In this document: one piece after another, positions 17,353 to 26,339 of the stretch
Position numbering within the stretch: the stretch's first letter is position 1
Layout of the letters: each line of letters starts with the position of its first letter
The notes under the pieces: model-generated
What the model was told of the DNA's origin: nothing
The model's input: the letters and a program-made list of their open reading frames with translations, nothing else
The model's database searches: none
Assembly: GCF_024722015.1 (NCBI RefSeq)
Contig: NZ_JANQBD010000004.1
Location: 62,001-126,000, forward strand
Length of the DNA: 64,000 bases
Direction of reading: 5' to 3'
Source: Paenibacillus radicis (ex Xue et al. 2023)
GTDB taxonomy: Bacteria > Bacillota > Bacilli > Paenibacillales > NBRC-103111
Position numbers and translations under genes: made by a program

Positions 17353-17556
17353 TACGGAACAGATAGTTCCGCTAATCCATCAGCCGCCTCCAATCTGGGG
17401 CGATAGCGGAAGTGGGAATTCCGTTATGTTGGCCGAATTGGAGCATTTATGCACAAAAACAGAGCAATAACGGAACTAGCTGTTCCCGTATCCCTCTAAT
17501 TTTTGGACTTTTCAAGTGATAACGGAACAATTACTTCCGCATTGCCCTTCACTTCC
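17353..17556. repeat. Four-hairpin intergenic repeat, copy B
   Basis: The order of elements is the same as in copies A and C: GGAAC..GTTCC (17355-17371), a linker with GCCTCCAAT, ATAGCGGAA..TTCCGTTAT (about 17402-17425), then a CAGAGCAATAACGGAAC stem with GTTCCCGTAT (about 17459-17495), then ATAACGGAA..TTCCGCAT (about 17519-17545). G-U and compensating changes against copy C keep the stems paired. The rest of the gap up to the MalT-type gene (17557-17788) shows no gene. Confidence 0.75.
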
Positions 17557-17788
17557 GTGGATGCAGTACTGATGGCTTCAATAGCGGCCGTAATCCCACA
17601 CCCATCTCTCCAAAGCACACAAATGTAGATCTTACTATACTAACGACTCACTCGTTTGCTTTTGGCACAGATTGTTGCAGATCGAAGGCATGCTGAGAAA
17701 GGACACAAAAGGGATATAGAGCCAAACTGTCGAAAATAATAATATTCAATCAAGGCGCTGCAATTGACGGCGTAGAACGGTGGTTATT

Positions 17789-20473
17789 ATGTCCACACCT
17801 ATTGTATCCACTAAACTATTTATCCCTCCGCCTCGGCCTAACGTTGTTATCCGCCCTCGTTTGATCGATTGCTTGAACGAAGGTATGCAGCGTAAGCTGA
17901 TACTCATCTCCGCTTCTGCCGGATGCGGTAAAACTACGCTTGTCAGCCAATGGCTCGCAGGCTGCTCTCAACCAGTTGCATGGCTGTCACTTGAAGAGGG
18001 GGATAACGACCCTGCATGCTTTCTGACATACCTCTTTGCTGCTGTGCAGACGATTGCGCCGAATATTGGAAAAGGCGTGTTTGCTTTGCTTCGATCCCCC
18101 CAGCTTCCACCAATCGAATCGATTATAACTTCCTTGCTCAATGAAATCACTGCCATTCCGGACCATTTTGTACTCGTTTTTGACGATTACCACGTTATTG
18201 ATTCCAGAGCGATTGACAAGGCTATCGCCTTTCTGCTTGAGCACATGCCGCCACAGATGCATCTGGTCATCTCCACTCGCGAGGATCCAAGTATACCCTT
18301 GGCACGGATACGAGTCAGGAATCAATTGACTGAAGTGCGTGGGGCAGACCTGCGCTTTACCTCCACTGAAGCAGCCGAATTTCTAGGCAGCGTGATGGGG
18401 CTAAACCTTTCCCCGGAAAATATCGCCTTGCTTGAATCGCGCACAGAAGGCTGGATAGCCGGTCTGCAATTAGCCGCACTTTCCATGCAGGGACATAAAG
18501 ATCCCTCAAGCTTCATCCAAACTTTCACCGGCAGTCACCATTTCGTACTGGACTATCTGGTTGAAGAGGTGCTGGAGCAGCAATCCGAAAGCATTCAGAC
18601 TTTCTTGCTGCATACATCTATCCTCGATTGGATGTGCGGCCCTCTTTGTGATGCGGTTCTTCACAGGAAAGCCGGGGAACAACAAGCCCCTTCTGCTTCA
18701 GGGCAAGAAACCTTGGAATATCTCGAACGTGCCAACCTATTCATCGTTCCGCTGGACAACGAACGGCATTGGTATCGCTATCACCATCTTTTTGCTGATT
18801 TACTGCAGAAACGGCTGCACCAAAGTATACCCTCGAAAATAGTGGATAATGAGAGGGACGTGGCTGAATTACATATACGTGCCAGCATTTGGTATGAAGA
18901 CAATGGACTGGAGATTGAAGCTTTTCACCATGCCGCAGCTGCCAATGATATTCAGCGTGCAGCTCGCCTAGTGGAGGGAAAGGGGATGCCTCTGCTATTT
19001 CGTGGAGCGGTAGCCCCTGTACTGAATTGGTTGGGTTCAATGCGTAACGAGGATCTGGATGCAAGGCCCTCGTTGTGGGTAATGTATGCTTCTGCATTGC
19101 TGATGGCGGGTCAAATGACCCGAGTCGAACAGAAGCTGCAAGCTGCTGAGAAGGCACTGCAAGGTGCTGAACAAGATAATAAGATACGAGATCTAATCGG
19201 ACATATTGCCGCTATACGCGCTACTCTGGCTGTTAGCAAGCATCAGGCAGAAACCATTATTGCCGAATCGCGTCGTGCTCTGGACTATTTGCATCCGGAC
19301 AATCTGCCTGTCCGCACTGCCACCACCTGGACGCTGGGATACGCTTACCAGCTCCAAGGAGATCGGGCCGCTGCTGGCAAGGCCTACGCCGAAGCATTAT
19401 CGATCAGTCAGATGATCGGACATGTCATAATCAACATTATGGCCGCACTGGGCCTTGGGAACATATATGAAGCTGAAAATCAGCTTTATGAGGCGGCTGA
19501 GACCTACCGGCAAGTTCTGAATATGACAGGTGATTCACCGCTGCCTGCTGTGTGTGAAGCTCATCTGGGCTTAGCTCGGATATGTTATGAATGGAACAAC
19601 CTGGATGCCGCTATGCAGCATGGTCAATGGAGCGTGCAACTGGCGAAGCAGTTTGAACAATCGGACAGAGTTGTTGCAGGTGATGTGTTTCTCGTCCGCT
19701 TGAAGCTTGCGAAGGGAGAGGTGAGCGGCGCGGCTGCTATTTTAGCCAAGGCGGATCGTGTCGCTCGCTTGCAGAATTTCGCGAACCAGCTGCCGCATAT
19801 TGCCGCTGCTCAAGTGCTTTTGATGCTTCATCAGCATCAGGGCAATCTGGGGGCAGCCGCTCATTTGGCTCAGAAGCATGAGCTTCACATGAGTCAGGCT
19901 CGGATACATCTGGCACAGGGAGACGCGTCTGCAGCTCTAGTGTTGCTGGAGCCGTGGCGGGGGCAGGTGGAGACAAAGGGATGGGCAGATGAACGGCTTA
20001 AGGTGATGGTTCTACAAGCGGTTGCTCTGCATGAGCATGGCGAAAAGTTCAAGGCTGTGCAAATACTGGAAGACGCTTTGACAATGGCCGAGCCCGGCGG
20101 CTTCATCCGAATCTTTTTAGACGAAGGTGTTCCGATGCTTAGGTTATTGCTTGAAGCGGCAGCTGCCCATGAAGTTATGCCGAGCTATCTAGGGAAATTG
20201 CTGGCTGAATTTAAGGCTGAAGAACTCAAAGGTGGAACCAAATCTAGTCAGCAGCTAGCGCAGCCTGCCAAGTTCCTAATGGAGCCACTGAGCGGGCGGG
20301 AGTTGGAAGTTCTGCAGCTCATAGCCCAAGGACTCTCGAATCTTGAGATTAGCGAACGGCTTTTCATCGCGCTGACTACAGTAAAAGGGCATAACCGGAT
20401 TATTTTTGACAAACTGCAAGTAAAACGTCGCACCGAAGCTGTAGCATGTGCCCGTAAGCTAGGTCTCTTGTGA
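17789..20473 (+). CDS. MalT-type ATP-dependent LuxR regulator
   Basis: An 894-residue large ATP-binding LuxR regulator. N-terminal STAND-type ATPase: Walker A SASAGCGKTT (41-50) and Walker B HFVLVFDDYHVID. A winged-helix and TPR-rich superhelical middle (about 300-780) follows. The C-terminal LuxR HTH carries LSGRELEVLQLIAQGLSNLE and IALTTVKGHNRII. Such proteins oligomerise with ATP and an inducer and activate a nearby operon. ATG 17789 gives the family N-terminus MSTPIVSTKLFIPPPRP; a GTG at 17780 is possible. The alcohol dehydrogenase gene begins 107 bp downstream in the same direction and is the likely target. The inducer is unknown. Confidence 0.92.
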   Translation: MSTPIVSTKLFIPPPRPNVVIRPRLIDCLNEGMQRKLILISASAGCGKTTLVSQWLAGCSQPVAWLSLEEGDNDPACFLTYLFAAVQTIAPNIGKGVFALLRSPQLPPIESIITSLLNEITAIPDHFVLVFDDYHVIDSRAIDKAIAFLLEHMPPQMHLVISTREDPSIPLARIRVRNQLTEVRGADLRFTSTEAAEFLGSVMGLNLSPENIALLESRTEGWIAGLQLAALSMQGHKDPSSFIQTFTGSHHFVLDYLVEEVLEQQSESIQTFLLHTSILDWMCGPLCDAVLHRKAGEQQAPSASGQETLEYLERANLFIVPLDNERHWYRYHHLFADLLQKRLHQSIPSKIVDNERDVAELHIRASIWYEDNGLEIEAFHHAAAANDIQRAARLVEGKGMPLLFRGAVAPVLNWLGSMRNEDLDARPSLWVMYASALLMAGQMTRVEQKLQAAEKALQGAEQDNKIRDLIGHIAAIRATLAVSKHQAETIIAESRRALDYLHPDNLPVRTATTWTLGYAYQLQGDRAAAGKAYAEALSISQMIGHVIINIMAALGLGNIYEAENQLYEAAETYRQVLNMTGDSPLPAVCEAHLGLARICYEWNNLDAAMQHGQWSVQLAKQFEQSDRVVAGDVFLVRLKLAKGEVSGAAAILAKADRVARLQNFANQLPHIAAAQVLLMLHQHQGNLGAAAHLAQKHELHMSQARIHLAQGDASAALVLLEPWRGQVETKGWADERLKVMVLQAVALHEHGEKFKAVQILEDALTMAEPGGFIRIFLDEGVPMLRLLLEAAAAHEVMPSYLGKLLAEFKAEELKGGTKSSQQLAQPAKFLMEPLSGRELEVLQLIAQGLSNLEISERLFIALTTVKGHNRIIFDKLQVKRRTEAVACARKLGLL

Positions 20474-20580
20474 GTTTACCCACTTTACATCGGAACATTT
20501 TTAAAACAATACTTTAGTATCTATATGTCAATACCGTATTGCAGCTATACTAATTGCAAATTGAGGCTTGGAGGAGACCC

Positions 20581-21507
20581 ATGAAAGCAATTGTATGCAC
20601 AAAATACGGATCACCGGATGTATTGAAGCTCAAAGAGGTAGAAAAAGCTATTCCGAAGGACAATGAAATATTGGTAAAAGTTTATGCGACAACTGTAACC
20701 TCAGGTGACTGTAGGGTTCGAAGCTTTAACAGTCCTCTCTCGTACTGGATCCCAATGCGAATATTTTTAGGCCTCAGAAAACCTAGAAAACCTATACTCG
20801 GCGTGGAGCTATCAGGTGAAATAGAAGAAGTGGGAAGAAACGTTAAAAAATTTAAGAAAGGCGACCAAATTTTTGCATTTACAGGGATGCGATTTGGTGC
20901 TTATGCCGAGTATACCTGTTTGTCTGAAGATGGATTGGTAGCCATGAAACCAGCCAATACGACCTATGAGGAAGCGGCTGCTGTTCTTTTTGGGGGGAAT
21001 ACAGCATTGCATTTTCTTAGAAAAGGAAATATCCAGAGCGGGAAAAAAATTGTTATCTATGGAGCTTCTGGAGCGGTAGGTACTTCCGCGGTACAGCTTG
21101 CCAAATATTACGGGGCAGAAGTTACTGGGGTATGCAGTACTGCAAATATAGAATTGGTGAAATCTTTGGGGGCCGATAAAGTCATAGATTACACGAAAGA
21201 GGATTTTACAAAAAGAGATGAGCTTTATGATATTATCTTTGATGCTGTTGGGAAAAATACAAAATCAAATTGCAAGAAAGCACTGGCTCCGAACGGGATT
21301 TATGTGACAGTTGAAGGGCAAGGGATTGCAAAGGAACGTATTGAAGATTTATTTTTCCTCAAAGAACTTATTGAGACGGGTAATATAAAATCGGTCATAG
21401 ATAGGTGTTATCCGCTGGAACAAATTCCTGAAGCTCATCGATATGTAGAAAAAGGGCATAAAAAGGGAAATGTGGTCATCACGGTGAAGCATGATAACCA
21501 GCTCTAG
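20581..21507 (+). CDS. NAD(P)-dependent alcohol dehydrogenase/quinone reductase (MDR family)
   Basis: A 308-residue medium-chain dehydrogenase. The GroES-like half (1-125) lacks the catalytic zinc ligands and structural cysteines, so it is a zinc-independent, quinone-oxidoreductase-like enzyme. The Rossmann half shows [18 protein letters not shown], the NADPH-type pattern, then [20 protein letters not shown]. It reduces enones, quinones or similar carbonyl substrates with NADPH; the specific substrate is unknown. ATG 20581 follows GGAGGAG at 6 nt. It is probably controlled by the upstream MalT-type regulator. Confidence 0.9.
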   Translation: MKAIVCTKYGSPDVLKLKEVEKAIPKDNEILVKVYATTVTSGDCRVRSFNSPLSYWIPMRIFLGLRKPRKPILGVELSGEIEEVGRNVKKFKKGDQIFAFTGMRFGAYAEYTCLSEDGLVAMKPANTTYEEAAAVLFGGNTALHFLRKGNIQSGKKIVIYGASGAVGTSAVQLAKYYGAEVTGVCSTANIELVKSLGADKVIDYTKEDFTKRDELYDIIFDAVGKNTKSNCKKALAPNGIYVTVEGQGIAKERIEDLFFLKELIETGNIKSVIDRCYPLEQIPEAHRYVEKGHKKGNVVITVKHDNQL

Positions 21508-21560
21508 TAAAGTATTGGGCTCACGCTTGGAGGTTCAGTCATTTTGGAAGATTCCATTTA

Positions 21561-21656
21561 CCATATTATCCTGAATTTTAGGGCCACAAAAGAACCCTCA
21601 AATCCAACTTTGATTAAAGGTGGGTTTGAAGGTTCTTTTGCACATTTTATGGGATT
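21561..21656. repeat. Palindromic intergenic element acting as two-way terminator, copy 1
   Basis: An 18-19 bp arm AAAAGAACCCTCAAATCCA (21588-21606) pairs with TGGGTTTGAAGGTTCTTTT (21621-21639). T-runs and A-runs at the outer ends would stop transcription from both sides. It sits exactly between the converging dehydrogenase and N-acetyltransferase genes. The same arms, a flanking TTATCCTGA on the left and CATTTTATGGGAT on the right recur at 52399-52485. Confidence 0.8.
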
Positions 21657-22454
21657 CACTCAATAGGTTTGCGTTTGAGAAAGCCAAAATACTCATCAAA
21701 AAGCTCCTTGAATTTCAAGCTGTCAATTTTCACCTTTGTTAATATACCTTGATTCCACTCGGTAAATGAAGTGTCGGTTAAAGTTATGCTGCCTTCATCT
21801 GTAATTTTTGTTATTAATGGATGCTTATTAAAAGAAGATGCGGGGTGTTCTACAACAATCTTTTGAACGGCATTACATTCTGAGAAGTCAGCTATAGGGC
21901 TCATGGAATCAAAAGTGTATCCGATTCTCCAGTCGGAATCCTTATGTTTTAATTTCATTTTCAAGAACATAATCTCCAAATTCACCGGCCCTTTTTTGGA
22001 TTCGAAACTGTCCATTGCTTGAGGTTATGGTTTCTCCGGATAAAGGAACAGGTTTTAATGGGAGATTTCCTCCAAACCCCGTATCTAGTATATAGATTTG
22101 TTTCTCGTGATTGAGAAGGATGGTTACATGTGTTCTCCCTAGCGTGAAAAAAGCTTGAGTATCGTTATTATAGACCACCCCACGTGTTAGAACAGCGTCA
22201 AATCCATTCTCAATTAAAAAAAGATAGAGCAGCGCGTTTAATTCATAGCAAAGCCCACCTTCGTTAGCAACTAAAAGTTTGTTGACCAAATGTTCTTTAG
22301 AAATAATGTTGGTTCTTTTTTCAATAATACATAAATTTTCAAAAGGAACGGTTTTCGCCATTTTTTCAAGTACTCCAGCCAGGTCTTCAAAAGTAATAGT
22401 ATCGTTTTCCGGGAGACTTATTCTATTTCGAAATAAAGTATTAAGTTCACTCAT
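21656..22454 (-). pseudogene. Arylamine N-acetyltransferase, frameshifted
   Basis: The reverse-strand gene starts at ATG 22454 (GGAGGAA 8 nt upstream) and encodes the NAT fold with the full catalytic triad: C69 in EGGLCYELN, H109 in RTHVTIL and D124 in YILDTGFG. After GEFGDYVLE it shifts frame and stops at TAA near 21942. The next frame resumes with MKLKHKDSDWRIGYTFD and runs to 21656, giving about 265 residues in all. One extra A in the run GAAAATG (near 21957-21961 on the forward strand) accounts for it. The enzyme would acetylate arylamines with acetyl-CoA. It may be a pseudogene or a sequencing error in a homopolymer. Confidence 0.88.
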
Positions 22455-22600
22455 CGATCATTCCTCCATTATCTTTAAATTCACCTTCAAATCATCCGGC
22501 ATGCAGTCTATAGATGACCTCGACGTTCAAATTAACCTCAAGGTTTCGTTACTTAAAAGGATACGGCGAAATTATAACCCGAACAATAGCGAATCAACTA

Positions 22601-22635
22601 AACTGTATCGATACAGTTGGCAATTCGTATATAAT
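22601..22635 (+). promoter_or_regulatory. Perfect 18-bp palindrome over the MocR promoter
   Basis: AACTGTATCGATACAGTT (22601-22618) is a perfect palindrome. A -10 TATAAT stands at 22630-22635, 11 bp downstream, so the palindrome covers the -35 region. It lies in the divergent gap between the acetyltransferase and MocR genes. Binding by the MocR protein itself is inferred. Confidence 0.6.
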
Positions 22636-22662
22636 AATTAGAGAAGAGCGAGGGGGAATGAT

Positions 22663-24030
22663 ATGAAAAAATATTTGCTTATTCTTTCCGATATCGAACA
22701 GAAAATATCAGACGGACAATACCGTCCGGGTCAAAAGCTGCCTTCCGTTCGCGGAGCTGCGGAGCTGTACGGATGCAGCATTAGTACGATCACACGGGCA
22801 TATGCAGAGCTGGAGAAGCGGCATGCCATTTACTCGATCTCGCAAAGCGGCTATTACGTGGTCGGAAAAACGGAAGATAGGTCTGTCGACAAGGAAGACA
22901 AAACGATAGATTTCGCTTCGGTGCTGCCGGATGTAGATGTGTTTCCGTATTTGGATTTCCAGCATTGCTTGAACAAGGCGATTGATATATACAAACACCA
23001 ACTGTTTACGTATGGCGATTCGTTGGGTCTGGAGAAGCTTCGCCATACACTTGCTTCTCACCTGGCAGGATATCAAGTATTCGCGAATATGGAACGGATT
23101 GTGGTGACTTCTGGCGCGCAGCAGCCGTTGGAGCTATTGGCTAAAATGCCGTTTCCGAATGGGAATTCGGTCATCCTGGTCGAACAGCCCAGCTACGATA
23201 TATATTTGCGATTTCTTGAGAAAGAAGGAATACCGGTTAGCGGAATTGCCCGTACGGCAAAAGGGATCGATTTGCGCCAATTGGAGGATAGGTTCAAAAC
23301 GGGCAGTATTAAATTTTTTTACACGATGTCAAGATATCACAATCCGCTTGGTACTTCGTATAGCGCAGATCAGAGGAAAGCAATCGCAGGTTTGGCCAGC
23401 AAATATAACGTATACGTCGTAGAGGATGATTATATGGCGGACTTGGGTGAAGAACAAGGGTTTGATCCTATTTACGCCTACAACCGAACCTCACATGTCG
23501 TTTATTTGAAGAGCTTCTCAAAAATCATATTCCCGGGCTTGCGATTGGGTGTAGCCGTATTGCCTGAAACTTTGCTTGAGACGTTTCATGCATACAAAGG
23601 ATATTCCGATACATCGCTGCTATCCCAAGCTGCACTCGAAGTGTATATCAAAAACGGCATGTATGAGCGGCACAAGAGCAAAATATGCAGCCAATATGCA
23701 GCCAGAATTCGTTTACTGAACGAAGCTGTGGATCGATACAATGATGCGGGATTGATACAAATATCGAATGTTAGCTCTGGTATTTATGTGCAGTTCAAGC
23801 TGCCCCTTACAGTCAATCTGGAGCTTCTGATGAAGCGGCTTGTGGAGAGAAACGTCAGCGTAGTGTCAGGCAAAAGATTTTATTTATCGGATTATATGGA
23901 ACGGGAGAAATTTCTGAGGATCAGCATTTCACGGACTCAGTCAGAGAAAATTGAAAGAGGGGTTAAGACGATTGTCGAGGAAGTTGATCGAATGGTTATT
24001 GATCCAGCTGCCCGGTCCTCCATTACATAG
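22663..24030 (+). CDS. MocR-family (GntR HTH plus aminotransferase) regulator
   Basis: A 455-residue fusion. The N-terminal GntR winged helix (1-75) has QYRPGQKLPSVRGAAELYGC and STITRAYAELEKR. The fold-type I aminotransferase domain (about 95-440) carries the PLP motifs: VTSGAQQPLELL, MSRYHNPLGTSYSADQR, VVEDDY and the Schiff-base Lys in VYLKSFSKIIFPGLRLG. MocR proteins use PLP, or its adduct with an amine, as sensor. The gene is divergent from the arylamine N-acetyltransferase, which suggests that it controls that gene or itself. A ribosome binding site AGGGGGAA precedes ATG 22663. Confidence 0.93.
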   Translation: MKKYLLILSDIEQKISDGQYRPGQKLPSVRGAAELYGCSISTITRAYAELEKRHAIYSISQSGYYVVGKTEDRSVDKEDKTIDFASVLPDVDVFPYLDFQHCLNKAIDIYKHQLFTYGDSLGLEKLRHTLASHLAGYQVFANMERIVVTSGAQQPLELLAKMPFPNGNSVILVEQPSYDIYLRFLEKEGIPVSGIARTAKGIDLRQLEDRFKTGSIKFFYTMSRYHNPLGTSYSADQRKAIAGLASKYNVYVVEDDYMADLGEEQGFDPIYAYNRTSHVVYLKSFSKIIFPGLRLGVAVLPETLLETFHAYKGYSDTSLLSQAALEVYIKNGMYERHKSKICSQYAARIRLLNEAVDRYNDAGLIQISNVSSGIYVQFKLPLTVNLELLMKRLVERNVSVVSGKRFYLSDYMEREKFLRISISRTQSEKIERGVKTIVEEVDRMVIDPAARSSIT

Positions 24031-24049
24031 TTGATACTCCAAATACACG

Positions 24050-24123
24050 AAAATGCACCTCGCGTTGTGGTTGATGATGGCAGAAATCACCCCATTTACC
24101 ATTTTCGCTTCGGTGCATTTTTG
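24050..24123. terminator. Long two-way terminator between converging MocR and VOC genes
   Basis: AAAATGCACC (24050-24059) pairs perfectly with GGTGCATTTT (24112-24121). T follows on the forward side (TTTTTG), and CGTGTATTTGG on the other. The 52-base interior has further local complementarity. Confidence 0.65.
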
Positions 24124-24206
24124 TTTATTATTCGTTTTTTTGACCAGTTTGAACGGGTCCTAATTGTAGGGCGTTAGCACTCGCTTCTATTTGTCATAAT
24201 ATCGAT

Positions 24207-25106
24207 TTATTTATCATCAAGTTCAACACGCGAACCGTCCGGATCGTAAATATTTCCTACCCATCTGTCACCACTAGTATAATGAAGATCAACCGTTATT
24301 TTTGGATCGCGTTTTTTGAGGATATCTACGGCTTCCTGAATGGTCATGCCAGGATCCGTTTTAAGGTCAACCTGATTCTTTTTACCAGCAGTTGCTGCGT
24401 TAAGCGTCTCATTGGGACCTAAAACACCGCATTCGTAAAATTGATCGCTATTTGGAATCCTGATTAAATGTGAATTGAGTCCGGAATCGCCATTAGGAAG
24501 GAAACCTATCTTAGTCTGAAGAAATTCATTTGTTACAAGTTGATTCTTACTGGTGGCTCCATTAGAAATAATGGAAGTAAATATGCGAGTGCTCGGCATC
24601 GCTTTCCCTTGGGTCTTCCCGGTCAGACTTGTGCTCATATACTGGACAAATTCAATGACATGACCGTCAGGGTCTGTGACTGTGAAACTCAGGTTTCCAA
24701 GAGCATTTGTGGTAACGGAAGTCGGTACTTTTACGCCATTTTTTTTGAGTTGGGCAAGCAAAGCAGCTGCGTCAGTAGTGTAATACCCGATGTTCTTCAA
24801 TTGATATTGACCATTCGTGGAATCAAGTTTGCCCTCGTACAGCTCAATGTACTGGTTGTCATTGATTTTGATCACCGCAACCTGACTTGAGACGGCAAAC
24901 GGCTCGGCATAACCAAGGTAATCTACCCAAAATGCGCGCGCTTTGGCAAGACTGGTCACGTTGTAGGCCATGTGAGCGATTCCCTGGATTGTCGAAGCAG
25001 TCGGTTTTTTCGCTGCCTCTGCAGGAATTGCCATAAATGAAGCACTTACCAAAAATAACATTGAAGCAAGTACCAAGGCAATTCCATGTCTTACAGTTTT
25101 ACTCAT
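24207..25106 (-). CDS. Secreted VOC/glyoxalase-fold protein
   Basis: A 299-residue protein with a clear signal peptide (SKTVRHGIALVLASMLFLVS, then FMAIPAEAA) and probable cleavage after AEA near residue 32. The rest is a two-module vicinal-oxygen-chelate fold: module 1 from IAHMAYNVTSLAKARAFWVD to FTVTDPDGHVIEFVQY, module 2 from TRIFTSIISNG to NIYDPDGSRVELDDK. Both modules end in the DPDG turn typical of the family, and metal-ligand-like H and E residues are present (HMAY, IEFVQ, VELDD). VOC enzymes are usually cytoplasmic, so export is unusual. Substrate unknown. GAGAGG lies 7 nt before ATG 25106. Confidence 0.88.
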   Translation of the reverse strand: MSKTVRHGIALVLASMLFLVSASFMAIPAEAAKKPTASTIQGIAHMAYNVTSLAKARAFWVDYLGYAEPFAVSSQVAVIKINDNQYIELYEGKLDSTNGQYQLKNIGYYTTDAAALLAQLKKNGVKVPTSVTTNALGNLSFTVTDPDGHVIEFVQYMSTSLTGKTQGKAMPSTRIFTSIISNGATSKNQLVTNEFLQTKIGFLPNGDSGLNSHLIRIPNSDQFYECGVLGPNETLNAATAGKKNQVDLKTDPGMTIQEAVDILKKRDPKITVDLHYTSGDRWVGNIYDPDGSRVELDDK

Positions 25107-25283
25107 ACTTTAACCTCTCTCTTTTTTTATTTATTTAACAGCAACCATAATCTGTACTCCATTCCAATTAAGTATTTGGTTGCATATTTAAATACTAGTT
25201 TATTAGGTGCTTCTATATGGAAATATTGGGGCGCGGAGGCATGAAGAGATAATTTTCTTCCCCAAAACAGATAAAACGGTTAG

Positions 25284-25295
25284 GTAAACGTTTAC
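25284..25295. promoter_or_regulatory. LacI-type operator GTAAACGTTTAC, site 1
   Basis: A perfect 12-bp palindrome, the first of five identical cores in the 1.3-kb non-coding stretch between the VOC gene and the giant surface-protein gene. It may serve the VOC promoter, which is nearer. The stretch 25107-26339 shows no convincing gene; it is AT-rich and contains only these sites. Confidence 0.7.
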
Positions 25296-25531
25296 TTGTT
25301 TGCTGAATATTATCGATAATACAACGGTGTGAAAGGAATGTATGAAATTAATTATATGGCTCAATTAATAATTCTCTTTGTTGTACTTGTTTTTATGAAT
25401 AATATCAAATGACTTTTCCAATCTTAAGGGTGAATCTGTAGGTGTAGGGTACCATGTATTGAGGGTATTCTTGGTGCGATGAAACGATGATAGCTGAATT
25501 GCAGCAGAGGCCAAATGGTGGGAAAAGATAA

Positions 25532-25543
25532 GTAAACGTTTAC
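25532..25543. promoter_or_regulatory. LacI-type operator GTAAACGTTTAC, site 2
   Basis: An identical 12-bp core, flanked TAA..TTATA, 248 bp after site 1. Confidence 0.7.
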
Positions 25544-26064
25544 TTATAGAGGCTAAGTCATTAACATTTTCCATTCAGAGTAACATTCTACGGAATACAA
25601 TGATTATTTTAAAGTGTATTTATCATTCCCGTAAACAGTTCAATACTAAGAAGCGGTTAAATCAGCCTAGTTGAGCGTTCACAAAATGAATTATACTATG
25701 ATTTCCAATAAAGTCAACAACTTCAAAATTCGAAGATCTACACATACTCTAAGCCAGAAGTGAAGAGCTATGACTTTTATACGGCTGTTTTGAACGATAG
25801 CGTGAGAACACCCATTCAATTCCAAGTGTGGTAAAAAAATAAAATCGAATAATTAAAAAACCTCGTTCAATATTCCAATAAGCCTTGACTTCTAGCGGAA
25901 TTAGGATCATAGATTAAAACGTAAAAACAATATAAATGCCCCACTAGAGATGTGAAGTTCTTGACTTTATGAACAAAGGTGGTACTATTACAGTATTAAT
26001 CAGAACAATTCTCAAAAGTGATAAGGTGATAGGCCGAGGGAAGTTTTTTATTTTATCTAAATAT

Positions 26065-26076
26065 GTAAACGTTTAC
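26065..26076. promoter_or_regulatory. LacI-type operator GTAAACGTTTAC, site 3 (also fits the cre consensus)
   Basis: The identical core is extended to ATGTAAACGTTTACAT (26063-26078), a 16-bp palindrome that fits the CcpA cre consensus WTGNAANCGNWNNCAW at every fixed position. A half site TTGTTTACACG follows at about 26084. It could bind either a local LacI-family protein or CcpA. Confidence 0.75.
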
Positions 26077-26140
26077 ATATCATTGTTTACACGAACAACT
26101 TGAATTATATCTTGGAAGGCTCTTTATATAATCATTGTAG

Positions 26141-26152
26141 GTAAACGTTTAC
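26141..26152. promoter_or_regulatory. LacI-type operator GTAAACGTTTAC, site 4
   Basis: An identical core 76 bp after site 3 and 304 bp before the giant gene. The flanks TAG..TTG equal those of site 1. Confidence 0.72.
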
Positions 26153-26291
26153 TTGAGCATTTTTCAATTATCTGCTTGAATCTTATTGCTCCTCCTAGAA
26201 GGTTCGTGAATTTTAAGGAGCAGAAGAAAATAACAAAAGGCAATTGTTTACGTACAAGGAGTGGAAAACAGCAAACCATTTATTGGTTTAA

Positions 26292-26303
26292 GTAAACGTT
26301 TAC
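26292..26303. promoter_or_regulatory. LacI-type operator GTAAACGTTTAC, site 5, next to the giant-gene promoter
   Basis: An identical core ending 36 bp before the leader ORF. TTTACC (26299-26304) and TATTTT (26321-26326), 16 bp apart, are a weak promoter candidate, and the operator would then overlap the -35 and block it. This is an inference from position. Confidence 0.65.
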
Positions 26304-26339
26304 CTATTTGATGAATTTAGTATTTTTGGAGGTGAGTTA

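Noticed and set aside
25365..25574. Reverse open frame in the leader of the giant gene
   Set aside because: No ribosome binding site, low-complexity AT-rich coding, and it overlaps an operator.
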